Of a stretch of DNA of 64,000 nucleotides, positions 9,194 through 15,991 are shown piece after piece. The stretch spans positions 3,652,520 to 3,716,519 of the forward strand of contig NZ_CP006644.1 in assembly GCF_000512205.2 (NCBI RefSeq). The letters run 5' to 3'. The notes below the pieces were generated by a model that had not been told where the DNA came from, did no database searches, and was given only the letters and a program-made list of their open reading frames with translations. This DNA comes from Sphingomonas sanxanigenens DSM 19645 = NX02. GTDB lineage: Bacteria > Pseudomonadota > Alphaproteobacteria > Sphingomonadales > Sphingomonadaceae. The position numbers and the translations under genes were made by a program. The first letter of the stretch is position 1. Every line of letters starts with the position of its first letter.

Positions 9194-10207
9194 TCAACGC
9201 ACCTCCACTAGCACGCCGCCACCTGCGCGATAGGCGAAGACGGTGCGCCGGCCGGTGAACCGCGCGATGATGTCGGCGGCGGTCAGGCTGTGCTGGCTCG
9301 GCTTCACCGTCGTGAACGCGCCCTCCCCCGCCAGCGCGAACGGCAGCAGCAACTGATCCGCCAGATAGGGCCCTGCAAAGGCATCCGCGCGCAGATATCC
9401 TGCCATCCGCTGCGCCGCCGTCTTCGCAAGCGATTCCGCGGAAAGCCCGAGCTTGCCGAAGCCGGTGACGATCTCCGCGCCGTGTTCGAACCGCGCCTCG
9501 AGCATCAGCGCATTGCCCGGCCCCTGTTCCTCGGGCAGCTGGCGCACGCCGAACGCCGCCTCCGGCCAGTCGAGCAGCGGCCGCGCGGCCCGCAGCTCGC
9601 GCTCGGCGATGCCGTGCGGCAGACCCGCGAACAGGGCGGTGGCCGATACCGCAACCAGCGCGCCGCGATCGACGCACGCGACCGCGCGAAGCCGCGCGGG
9701 CACGATCTCCACCTCCACCACGCCACCCCCGCGCGGATAGAAGCCGTGGCGGACGAGCCGCACGCCGACGGTCGCGCCCATCCGCGCGAGCACCGGCAGG
9801 AAGCAGCGTTCGATGAAGTCGAACGGCGGTGCCGCCATGTTGTGCGTGCCGCCCTCCAGCACCAGCCGCGACGGCGCATCGGCCGCGAGCAGCGGCATCA
9901 GCACGGTCTGCAGCACCAGCCCGGTGCTCCCGGCGCTGCCCACCGCGAAGCGATAGTCGCCGCCGCGGATCGCACCCGGCCGGAACTCGATCGCGGTCGA
10001 ACCGAGTTCGAGCCCGTCGCAGCTGGCGTTGCCGATCGTGCAGGCGGCGGTCACCGCCATCAGATGCTGCCGCATCAGCCCCGGCTTCTCGCGCTTGCCG
10101 CGGATGTTGGTGATCCGGAAGGGCTGGCCGGTGATCAGCGACAATGCACACGCATTGCGCAAAATCTGGCCACCGCCCTCGCCTTCGGATCCGTCGATGA
10201 TGATCAT
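9194..10207 (-). CDS. rtcA: RNA 3'-terminal phosphate cyclase
   Basis: RtcA converts RNA 3'-phosphate ends to 2',3'-cyclic phosphates using ATP, through an enzyme-AMP intermediate on histidine. The 337-residue product starts MIIIDGSEGEGGGQILRNA, the family hallmark, and carries RGKREKPGLMRQHL, GSAGSTGLVLQT, EGGTHNMAAPPFDF and FYPRGGG. The catalytic His is in SQHSLTAADII near the C terminus. The ATG at 10207 is where family homology begins; the 59 in-frame codons upstream are not conserved-looking. It is the last gene of the rsr-Y RNA-rtcB-rtcA transcript, 533 bases after rtcB across a repeat array. Confidence 0.96.
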   Translation of the reverse strand: MIIIDGSEGEGGGQILRNACALSLITGQPFRITNIRGKREKPGLMRQHLMAVTAACTIGNASCDGLELGSTAIEFRPGAIRGGDYRFAVGSAGSTGLVLQTVLMPLLAADAPSRLVLEGGTHNMAAPPFDFIERCFLPVLARMGATVGVRLVRHGFYPRGGGVVEVEIVPARLRAVACVDRGALVAVSATALFAGLPHGIAERELRAARPLLDWPEAAFGVRQLPEEQGPGNALMLEARFEHGAEIVTGFGKLGLSAESLAKTAAQRMAGYLRADAFAGPYLADQLLLPFALAGEGAFTTVKPSQHSLTAADIIARFTGRRTVFAYRAGGGVLVEVR

Positions 10208-10415
10208 GATATTTTCCCTGCCCTCGCCCCTGGGGGCGAGGGATACGAAGCCTTGGCGCGGCAGGCGCCTAGGCGCAGTTGGGAGCGGGGGAGCGCGCCT
10301 ATGGCGCGCGCGGCGCAAAGCGCCGCTCTCCCCTCTCCCAGCTCCGACCAGGGCCCGCCAAGCGGCGGACCCAAGTCTGCGCAACCCTCTCCCCTCCCGG
10401 GGCGAGGAAGGTTAG
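10208..10415. repeat. GC-rich intergenic segment with CTCTCCCC/GGGGCGAG inverted motifs
   Basis: This is the rtcA-proximal half of the rtcB-rtcA spacer. It holds several short inverted motifs (CCCTCGCCCCTGGGGGCGAGGG near the rtcA start; CTCCCCTCCCGGGGCGAGG at the far side) and no plausible gene. Similar CTCTCCCC-rich elements are frequent between genes in sphingomonads, so a dispersed element is likely. The rtcA ribosome site (AGGG) lies in its first bases. Confidence 0.4.
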
Positions 10416-10742
10416 GTGAAACGGGGCGGCATGCCCCCCGGCATGCCGCTTTTTCCCGTTTACCTCCACGGCCGCTTGCGCGACCGGTGAAACGGGGCGG
10501 CATGCCCCCGGCATGTCGCTTTTTCCCGTTTACCTCCACGGCCGCTTGCGCGACCGGTGAAACGGGGCGGCATGCCCCCGGCATGTCGCTTTTTCCCGTT
10601 TACCTCCACGGCCGCTTGCGCGACCGGTGAAACGGGGCGGCATGCCCCCGGCATGTCGCTTTTTCCCGTTTACCTCCACGGCCGCTTGCGCGACCGGTGA
10701 AACGGGGCGGCATGCCCCCGGCATGTCGCTTTTTCCCGTTTC
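10416..10742 (-). repeat. Tandem array of 70-bp hairpin-forming repeats between rtcB and rtcA (4 full copies and 1 partial)
   Basis: Copies start at 10416 (71 bp), 10487, 10557, 10627 (70 bp each) and 10697 (partial, running into the rtcB stop codon). Copies 2-4 are essentially identical. Read in the direction of the rtc transcript, each unit can fold into two hairpins. The first is CGGTCGC-GCAA-GCGGCCG, seven pairs with a GNRA tetraloop. The second is a longer stem, AAACGGG and GCGACATGCC against GGCATGCCGC and CCCGTTT, with an A5 bulge and one mismatch. The rtcB-distal copy has the mismatch repaired. No coding potential is credible. It may be a REP-like expansion, an RNA-stabilising or attenuating element, or a substrate of the RNA-repair enzymes; function is unknown. 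Confidence 0.9.
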
Positions 10743-11964
10743 ACCCCTTCACGCACACCACCTGCTTGAGCGTGTGGACGATCTCCACGAGATCGGCCTG
10801 CGCCGCCATCACCGCCTCGATCGGCTTGTACGCCTTCGGCGTCTCGTCGATCACGCTGTCGTCCTTGCGGCACTCCACGCCTTCGGTGTCGGCGATATGC
10901 TCGGCGAGCGTCACCAGCTTCTTGGCCTGGGTGCGCGACATCACGCGCCCCGCGCCATGGCTGCAGCTGTCGAACGCCTCGGCATTGCCGAGCCCGCGCA
11001 CGATGAACGACTTCGCGCCCATCGAACCCGGGATGATGCCCAGCACGCCCTTGGCCGCGCGCACCGCGCCCTTGCGGGTCACGAGCACATTCTCGCCGAA
11101 ATGCTTTTCCCGCGTCACATAATTGTGATGGCAGTTGACCGCTTCCAGCTCGGCTTCGAACGGCTTCGCGATCCGGCTGCGCAGCGCCCGGATCACATTG
11201 GCCATCATCATCCGGCGGTTCACCGCCGCATAGTCCTGCGCCCAGCCGACCGCCTCGACATACTCGTCGAAATGATCGGTCCCTTCCGGGAAATAGGCGA
11301 GGTCCTGATCCGGCAGGTTGATGAACCATTTGCGCATGTCCTGCTTCGCCAGCTCGATGAAGTAGCTGCCGATCGCATTGCCCACGCCGCGCGAGCCCGA
11401 ATGCAGCATCACCCACACGCGCTGGTCCTGGTCCAGGCACAGCTCGATGAAATGATTGCCGGTGCCGAGCGTCCCGAGATGCACGAGGTTGTTCGTGTTC
11501 TTCAGTCGCGGATGCTTCGCCACGATCTGGCCGAAGCGCGCCGCGAGCGTCGCCCACGCCTCAACCACCGCCGGCGGCGGATCGCCCCACGAGCCATGAT
11601 CGCGCTTGCCGCGACCCACCGAGCGCCCGTGCGGCACCGCCTGTTCGATCGCCGAGCGGATGCCCTCCAGATTATCCGGCAGGTCGCTGGCGACCAGCGA
11701 GGTGCGCGCCGCCATCATGCCGCAGCCGATGTCGACGCCCACCGCCGCCGGAATCACCGCGCCCTTGGTCGGGATCACCGAACCCACGGTCGCGCCGATA
11801 CCGACATGCACGTCCGGCATCGCCGCGACATGCCTGAACACGAACGGCATCGCCGCCGCGCGCGAAAGCTGCGCGCGCGCCTTGTCGTCGACGGGCACGC
11901 CGCGGGTCCACATCTTCACCGGCACGCCGCCCGCGGCGTGCTGCACGTCATACGTCTGGGTCAT
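10741..11964 (-). CDS. rtcB: RNA-splicing ligase RtcB (3'-phosphate/5'-OH RNA ligase)
   Basis: RtcB joins RNA 2',3'-cyclic-phosphate or 3'-phosphate ends to 5'-OH ends using GTP and Mn2+. It repairs or splices tRNA and other RNAs in the cytoplasm. The 407-residue product carries the family motifs: MPDVHVGIGATVGSVIP, GVDIGCGM (Mn-binding Cys near 81), LGTGNHFIE, HSGSRGVGNAIG, NCHHNYV, and SCSHGAGRVMSR with the guanylylated His near 336. The ATG at 11964 was chosen because a perfect AAGGAGG lies 5 bases upstream; an in-frame ATG at 11979 would place that site inside the coding region. The fourth Y RNA ends only 21 bases before the start codon. Confidence 0.97.
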   Translation of the reverse strand: MTQTYDVQHAAGGVPVKMWTRGVPVDDKARAQLSRAAAMPFVFRHVAAMPDVHVGIGATVGSVIPTKGAVIPAAVGVDIGCGMMAARTSLVASDLPDNLEGIRSAIEQAVPHGRSVGRGKRDHGSWGDPPPAVVEAWATLAARFGQIVAKHPRLKNTNNLVHLGTLGTGNHFIELCLDQDQRVWVMLHSGSRGVGNAIGSYFIELAKQDMRKWFINLPDQDLAYFPEGTDHFDEYVEAVGWAQDYAAVNRRMMMANVIRALRSRIAKPFEAELEAVNCHHNYVTREKHFGENVLVTRKGAVRAAKGVLGIIPGSMGAKSFIVRGLGNAEAFDSCSHGAGRVMSRTQAKKLVTLAEHIADTEGVECRKDDSVIDETPKAYKPIEAVMAAQADLVEIVHTLKQVVCVKG

Positions 11965-11985
11965 TACGACCTCCTTCATTGCGGT

Positions 11986-12111
11986 GCCGGCGACGAGGGT
12001 TCGGCGAGACGTTTCCCTGAGCTACCCGGTTGCCCGGGGGCGGAGTCGGACCGCCGACCTTCCGCCGTGGGGCGGACGCTCTGACCTGTAGTCCCGCCAG
12101 CATTCGCCGGC
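11986..12111 (-). ncRNA. Y RNA 4, with permuted class II-like tRNA module
   Basis: The terminal Ro-type helix is GCCGGCGA (12111-12104) paired with TCGCCGGC (11993-11986). It carries the box GGCGAATGC shared by all four elements, the 3' box CCTCGTCGCC, and helix 2 GGCGGGAC/GTCTCGCC (12098-12091 with 12010-12003). Inside is a tRNA-like fold in permuted order. A variable-arm-like hairpin (TCCGCC-CCAC-GGCGGA) and a T-arm (GGCGG-TCCGACT-CCGCC, 12055-12039) come first. An acceptor-like stem closed by a GCAA loop (12038-12025) follows, then a D-arm-like TAGCTCAGGG. It is a Y RNA by structure and by position between rsr and rtcB. Confidence 0.85.
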
Positions 12112-12127
12112 TGTGTTGTTGCGAAAT

Positions 12128-12261
12128 CATGGCGACGAGGATTTCGACGGACGCCTACCCGCTCTATCCGCTGAGCTACGGGCCGATTGGCCGGCCCGGC
12201 GGGATTCGAACCCGCGACCTGGGGATACCGAGTCCATGTAGTCCGTCAGGCATTCGCCATG
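12128..12261 (-). ncRNA. Y RNA 3, with circularly permuted tRNA-Arg-like module
   Basis: The terminal helix CATGGCGA (12261-12254)/TCGCCATG (12135-12128) carries GGCGAATGC and CCTCGTCGCC. Helix 2 is GACGGAC/GTCCGTC. The enclosed module has every tRNA arm, but with the 3' half first. The anticodon-stem strand TATCC is followed by the T-arm GCGGG-TTCGAAT-CCCGC (12215-12199). The acceptor strand CGGGCCG comes next, then a loop GCCAAT that reads like discriminator G plus CCA. The partner strand CGGCCCG, TA, and the D-arm GCTCAGCGGATAGAGC complete it. The halves match a bacterial tRNA-Arg. The Ro helix sits where the anticodon loop would be. This layout fits YrlA-type Y RNA tRNA mimics. Confidence 0.9.
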
Positions 12262-12277
12262 CCGTTCAAATCAAATC

Positions 12278-12427
12278 ATCATGCGGGCGACGAGTTGGTC
12301 GTGAAACATCAAACTCATGCGTTTACCAATTCCGCCACAGGCACGAAGCCCGGCCGGACTCGAACCGGCAAGATCCTTACGGACCGTGAGTTCCCAATGT
12401 AGTTCCACAGGCATTCGCCCTCATGAT
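12278..12427 (-). ncRNA. Y RNA 2, with circularly permuted tRNA-Leu-like module
   Basis: The terminal helix is ATCATG-A-GGGCGA (12427-12415) paired with TCGCCC-G-CATGAT (12290-12278), 12 pairs with one mismatch. GGCGAATGC and AACTCGTCGCC are present. Helix 2 is GTGGAAC/GTTTCAC. The module reads as follows: anticodon-stem strand AACTC, a class II variable arm (GGTCC-GTAA-GGATC), T-arm GCCGG-TTCGAGT-CCGGC (12369-12353), acceptor-like CGGGC-TTCGT-GCCTG, then the D-arm TGGCGGAATTGGTAAACGC and GAGTT. The D-arm and long variable arm are those of tRNA-Leu, with halves in swapped order. Probably processed from the rsr-rtcB transcript. Confidence 0.88.
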
Positions 12428-12442
12428 CCCCCGCAGCCGGGA

Positions 12443-12532
12443 AAGGCCGTGGCGACGAGGTTGGGTGGAAAAACGGACCTTTCGGTCCATCGTCCAATTC
12501 GATGTAGTCCCACCCGCATTCGCCACGGCCTT
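12443..12532 (-). ncRNA. Y RNA 1, short form without a recognisable tRNA module
   Basis: It begins 13 bases after the rsr stop codon. The terminal helix GGCCGTGGCGA (12530-12520) pairs perfectly with TCGCCACGGCC (12455-12445) and can extend by AA/TT. It has the shared GGCGAATGC and CCTCGTCGCC boxes, and helix 2 GGGTGGGA/TTCCACCC. The interior holds only two small hairpins: ATCG-AATTGGA-CGAT and GGACC-GAAA-GGTCC, the latter with a GNRA tetraloop. There is no T-arm or D-arm. It therefore looks like a simple Y RNA able to bind Ro but without the tRNA mimic. Confidence 0.82.
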
Positions 12533-12544
12533 CCGTTCAGTTCG

Positions 12545-14098
12545 TCAAACCTCCACTTGCTTGACCAGCTCGACCCAATCCCGCGTCTCGCCCGTGGCGA
12601 AGCGTGCGATCGTGTCGAACACCGCGTCGGAGAAGCCCCCGACGTTGAGGATGTCCACCCGGCCCGAGGCCTGCGTGGTGCCGTAAGGCTGGACGTCGAC
12701 GCAGACGAGCCTGGCCTGGCGGTTGCGCCGCTTGAGCGCGTCCCACTCGGTCATCGTCGCCGTCGCGCCGGAGCGGCCCTTGCTCGCATCGACCCAGGAC
12801 GCATTGTCCGAGACGATCACGACCAGGTCCACCGCCGCTGCTTCCGCGTTCAGCATCGCCAGCGGGGCCGACACCGTGGTGCCGCCGCCGCCGACTGCCG
12901 CCAGCCGCGCCGCGTTGACCGCGACCCGCGCATGCGGATCGAGATCGAGCGGCACCACCCGCGTTTCGAACGGCATCACCCGCGCCTGCCGGTTGGTGCG
13001 CAGCATCGCCGCCGCGACCAGCGCCGCGATATCGATGCAGCGAACCTTGGACGACGCGCCCTTGCGGTAGCCGGTCACCGGCGACTGCATCGAGCCCGAG
13101 ACGTCCGGGCAGATCACGATGTTGCCCTCGACCCGCGGCACCGCCTTCAGTGCCTTTTCCAGCGCCGCCTCGAGCGCGCCCCGCACGCGCAGCGGCACCC
13201 GATCGTCGACCTGGCCCAGCGCCACCATCAACTGGTAGGGCAGCGGGCGAACCCGGGCGATCGCGTCCGCATCGGCAAGCCGCGCGGCGACGAGATCGAC
13301 CGTTCCCTCCACGTCGAACGCGCCGTTGCGCGCCAGCGTGTTGAGGTTCATCCGCAGCGCCTGCCAGCCCATCGTGCCGGCAAGCTCGGACCACTGCTCC
13401 GCGGTCAGCGGAAAGGCGGTCAGCCATTCGAACGGCACCGGCGGCAACGGGCCCGAGGGATCCTGCTTCCAGGCCTCGAACGCCGCGATTTCCGCCGGCA
13501 GCGCGGCAACGTCATGGGGCTTGCCGATCAGCCAGCCATAGAAGGCACGTCGCGCCGCATCCGCGGGCTTGGGGTGAACCATGCGGACGATATCCGCGAG
13601 GCTCGGATCCTTGCCCGTCGCCGCCGCCATCAGGCTGCGCATCGACGCCTGCTCCAGCCACTGCTGGACCAGCCGCTTCGGCCGCGTGCCGAGCGACGCG
13701 CGCCCGACCTGCCCCGACCGCATGATCTGCACGAAGCTGCGCAGCATGCGGCCATTGTCGATGACGCGCGCGAACACGCGCACCGCGAGATCGGGCTCGG
13801 CGACCGTCAGCCACGCCGCGAGCAGCGCCGGCATATCCTTCATCGTCCCCGTCTTGCGGGCATAGACCGCCGCCTGCGCCGCGAAATACGGATCGACCGC
13901 CTTGGCCGCGGCCAGCACGTCGGCCAGCTGCGCGCCGGCGTCGCCATAGAAATTGTCGGCGAGGGTGCCGGTCGCGGCGAGCTGCGCGAGCTTCGCCTCC
14001 GGCTCATAGGCATAGGCCGGCGCGCCCTCATGATTGATGGCATTCGCACGCGGCAGGAACTTCGCCACCGCCGACGCGAAAAGAGACCTGTTCGCCAT
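12545..14098 (-). CDS. rsr: Ro60-type TROVE-domain RNA-binding protein (Rsr)
   Basis: Rsr is the bacterial Ro60 orthologue: a ring of HEAT-like repeats that binds Y RNAs on its outside and can thread RNA ends to exonucleases such as PNPase. The 517-residue product has an alpha-helical TROVE region (about residues 15-320) and a von Willebrand factor A domain with the MIDAS motif DVSGSM at 332-337. The ATG at 14098 follows a perfect AAGGAGG and replaces an in-frame upstream ATG (14164) that lies too close to the predicted transcription start. It is first in the operon with four Y RNAs, rtcB and rtcA, downstream of a sigma-54-type promoter. The linkage to rtcBA supports a role in RNA quality control or repair. 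Confidence 0.95.
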   Translation of the reverse strand: MANRSLFASAVAKFLPRANAINHEGAPAYAYEPEAKLAQLAATGTLADNFYGDAGAQLADVLAAAKAVDPYFAAQAAVYARKTGTMKDMPALLAAWLTVAEPDLAVRVFARVIDNGRMLRSFVQIMRSGQVGRASLGTRPKRLVQQWLEQASMRSLMAAATGKDPSLADIVRMVHPKPADAARRAFYGWLIGKPHDVAALPAEIAAFEAWKQDPSGPLPPVPFEWLTAFPLTAEQWSELAGTMGWQALRMNLNTLARNGAFDVEGTVDLVAARLADADAIARVRPLPYQLMVALGQVDDRVPLRVRGALEAALEKALKAVPRVEGNIVICPDVSGSMQSPVTGYRKGASSKVRCIDIAALVAAAMLRTNRQARVMPFETRVVPLDLDPHARVAVNAARLAAVGGGGTTVSAPLAMLNAEAAAVDLVVIVSDNASWVDASKGRSGATATMTEWDALKRRNRQARLVCVDVQPYGTTQASGRVDILNVGGFSDAVFDTIARFATGETRDWVELVKQVEV

Positions 14099-14183
14099 TC
14101 TGCCTTCCTCCTTGGGGCGGCCGGCGCATTCCGGCCGCCCTGTTCCGTTTCCGCTGCCGGCCACACGCCGACGCCAACATCAT

Positions 14184-14200
14184 CGCAGGAGGCGTGCCAA
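14184..14200 (-). promoter_or_regulatory. Sigma-54 (-24/-12) promoter for rsr-Y RNA-rtcBA
   Basis: On the minus strand TTGGCACG is followed by four bases and CTGCG. This matches TGGCACG-N4-TTGCA/T with the invariant GG and GC at the required spacing. It predicts a transcript start near 14172, about 75 bases before the rsr ATG. RtcR, encoded divergently, is a sigma-54 activator, which makes the match functionally coherent. Confidence 0.8.
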
Positions 14201-14310
14201 TTCGCCGACAAGCGCGCCGGATTTTCTTTAATACACTGATTTTAAACGGATAAATTTCTCCAGAGCAATGAACCAGTGGACCACGCCCGATCGGCAGACG
14301 ACAAAATTCC

Positions 14311-14344
14311 TATCGATTCCGATAAGAGTTTATCCTAATCGATA
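14311..14344. promoter_or_regulatory. Large inverted repeat, probable RtcR upstream activating site
   Basis: TATCGATTCCGATAA (14311-14325) and TTATCCTAATCGATA (14330-14344) form an inverted repeat matching at 13 of 15 positions with a 4-base spacer. It lies about 110-145 bases upstream of the -24 element, the usual place for an enhancer-binding protein site. It also ends 3 bases before the rtcR start codon, so RtcR may regulate its own synthesis. Confidence 0.65.
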
Positions 14345-14347
14345 AGC

Positions 14348-15940
14348 ATGAAACCCGTCACCGTCATCGGATTCCTCGGCTCGACGCTCGATGCCGCCAA
14401 GTTCGGCCCCTCGCGCTGGAACCGCTGGCGACCGTCGGTGGGCATCGCCATGCACGAGGATCTGCGCGTCGATCGCTTCCTCCTGCTCCACGGCGCGCAG
14501 CATCGCCGCCTCGCCGATCAGGTGGCGGAGGATGTGCGCGCCGTCTCGCCCGAAACGACGGTGGAGCTCCGCCAGCTCGACTTCGCCGACGCGTGGGATT
14601 TCGAGGAGGTCTACGGCAAGCTGCTCGACTTCGCGCGCGCCGAGCCCTTCGATCCGGAGGCCGAGGACTATCTGATCCACATCACCACCGGCACGCACGT
14701 CGCGCAGATCTGCCTCTTCCTGCTGACCGAGGCGCGCTACCTGCCCGGCCGGCTGCTGCAGACCCAGCCCAATCGCGGCGGCGGCGGCGGCAGCAGCCCG
14801 GCGGGCCGCTGGACGGCGATCGACCTCGACCTTTCGCGCTATGACAGCATCGCCACGCGCTTCGCGATGGCCTCCGCGGAAAGCCAGTCCTTCCTCAAGT
14901 CGGGGATCGACACGCGCAACGCCGGCTTCAACCGGATGATCGACGAGATCGAGCAGGTGGCGCTGCGCTCGCGCGCGCCGGTGCTGCTGATGGGGCCGAC
15001 GGGCGCGGGCAAGAGCCAGCTCGCGCGCCGGATCTACGAACTCAAGCGGCTGAAGCACCAGGTCGCCGGGCCGTTCGTCGAGGTCAATTGCGCGACCTTG
15101 AAGGGCGACGGTGCGATGTCCGCGCTGTTCGGCCACCGCAAGGGCGCCTTCACCGGCGCGGTCGCCGACCGCCCCGGCCTGCTGCGCGCCGCCGACACCG
15201 GCATGTTGTTCCTCGACGAGATCGGCGAACTTGGGCTGGACGAGCAGGCGATGATCCTGCGCGCGATCGAGGACAAGCGCTTCCTGCCGGTCGGCGCCGA
15301 CAAGGAGGCCGCGTCCGACTTCCAGCTCATCGCCGGTACCAACCGCGATCTCGGCCAGGCGGTGGCGGCCGGCGGCTTCCGCGACGATCTCTACGCGCGG
15401 CTCAACCTGTGGACCTTCAGCCTCCCCGGCCTCGCCGAGCGGCGCGAGGATATCGAACCCAATCTCGATTATGAACTCGATCGCTTCGCCGAGCGCGAGG
15501 GCAATCGCGTGTCGTTCAACAAGGAGGCGCGCACCCGCTACCTCGCCTTCGCGACCAGCGGCGAGGCGCGCTGGCCGGGCAATTTTCGCGACCTGATGGC
15601 CAGCGTGACGCGCATGGCGACCCTGTCCCCCGGCGGACGGATCGATGTCGACTGCGTGGATCTGGAGATCGGCCGGCTGCGTCGGCTGTGGTCGGCGGAA
15701 AGCGGCGACGACGGCCTCGCTACGCTGCTGCCGCCCGCGGCGCTCGCCGACATCGACCCGTTCGATCGCGTCCAGCTCGCTTATGTCATCGCGGCCTGCC
15801 GCCGGTCACGCTCGCTGTCCGAAGCCGGCCGCACCCTGTTCAGCGCTTCGCTCGCCCGGCGCAGTTCCGCCAACGACGCGGATCGGCTGCGCAAATATCT
15901 GGCGCGGTTCGCGCTGAGCTGGGCGGATGTCGCGCAGTGA
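14348..15940 (+). CDS. rtcR: Sigma-54-dependent transcriptional activator RtcR
   Basis: RtcR activates rtcBA with sigma-54 polymerase when RNA damage signals bind its N-terminal CARF-like domain. The 530-residue protein has the sensor domain at about 1-185 (with conserved HITTGTHVAQIC at 111-122). The AAA+ domain has Walker A GPTGAGKS (216-223), the sigma-54 contact loop GAFTGA (266-271) and Walker B LFLDEIGE. A C-terminal helix-turn-helix region ends NDADRLRKYLARF. Length and motif order match E. coli RtcR closely. The gene is divergent from rsr and would switch on the whole rsr-Y RNA-rtcBA operon. Confidence 0.96.
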   Translation: MKPVTVIGFLGSTLDAAKFGPSRWNRWRPSVGIAMHEDLRVDRFLLLHGAQHRRLADQVAEDVRAVSPETTVELRQLDFADAWDFEEVYGKLLDFARAEPFDPEAEDYLIHITTGTHVAQICLFLLTEARYLPGRLLQTQPNRGGGGGSSPAGRWTAIDLDLSRYDSIATRFAMASAESQSFLKSGIDTRNAGFNRMIDEIEQVALRSRAPVLLMGPTGAGKSQLARRIYELKRLKHQVAGPFVEVNCATLKGDGAMSALFGHRKGAFTGAVADRPGLLRAADTGMLFLDEIGELGLDEQAMILRAIEDKRFLPVGADKEAASDFQLIAGTNRDLGQAVAAGGFRDDLYARLNLWTFSLPGLAERREDIEPNLDYELDRFAEREGNRVSFNKEARTRYLAFATSGEARWPGNFRDLMASVTRMATLSPGGRIDVDCVDLEIGRLRRLWSAESGDDGLATLLPPAALADIDPFDRVQLAYVIAACRRSRSLSEAGRTLFSASLARRSSANDADRLRKYLARFALSWADVAQ

Positions 15941-15991
15941 AACAGGCCGGTTGAAGAGGGGCGGATCGGAAAGGTCGGGGCCGCCCCGCCA

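Noticed and set aside
10299-10724. Short minus-strand reading frames starting MPGACRPVSP in the repeat array
   Set aside because: They arise because the 70-bp repeat lacks stops in one frame over parts of the array. No ribosome site, and the protein changes with copy number.
10416-10742. CRISPR array
   Set aside because: Repeats are directly contiguous with a 70-bp period and no variable spacers, and no cas genes are present.
12128-12427. Ordinary tRNA-Arg and tRNA-Leu genes on the minus strand
   Set aside because: T-arm and D-arm sequences are present, but the 3' half precedes the 5' half, acceptor strands are joined by a loop, and the anticodon loop is replaced by a Ro-type helix. These are tRNA-like Y RNAs, not tRNA genes.
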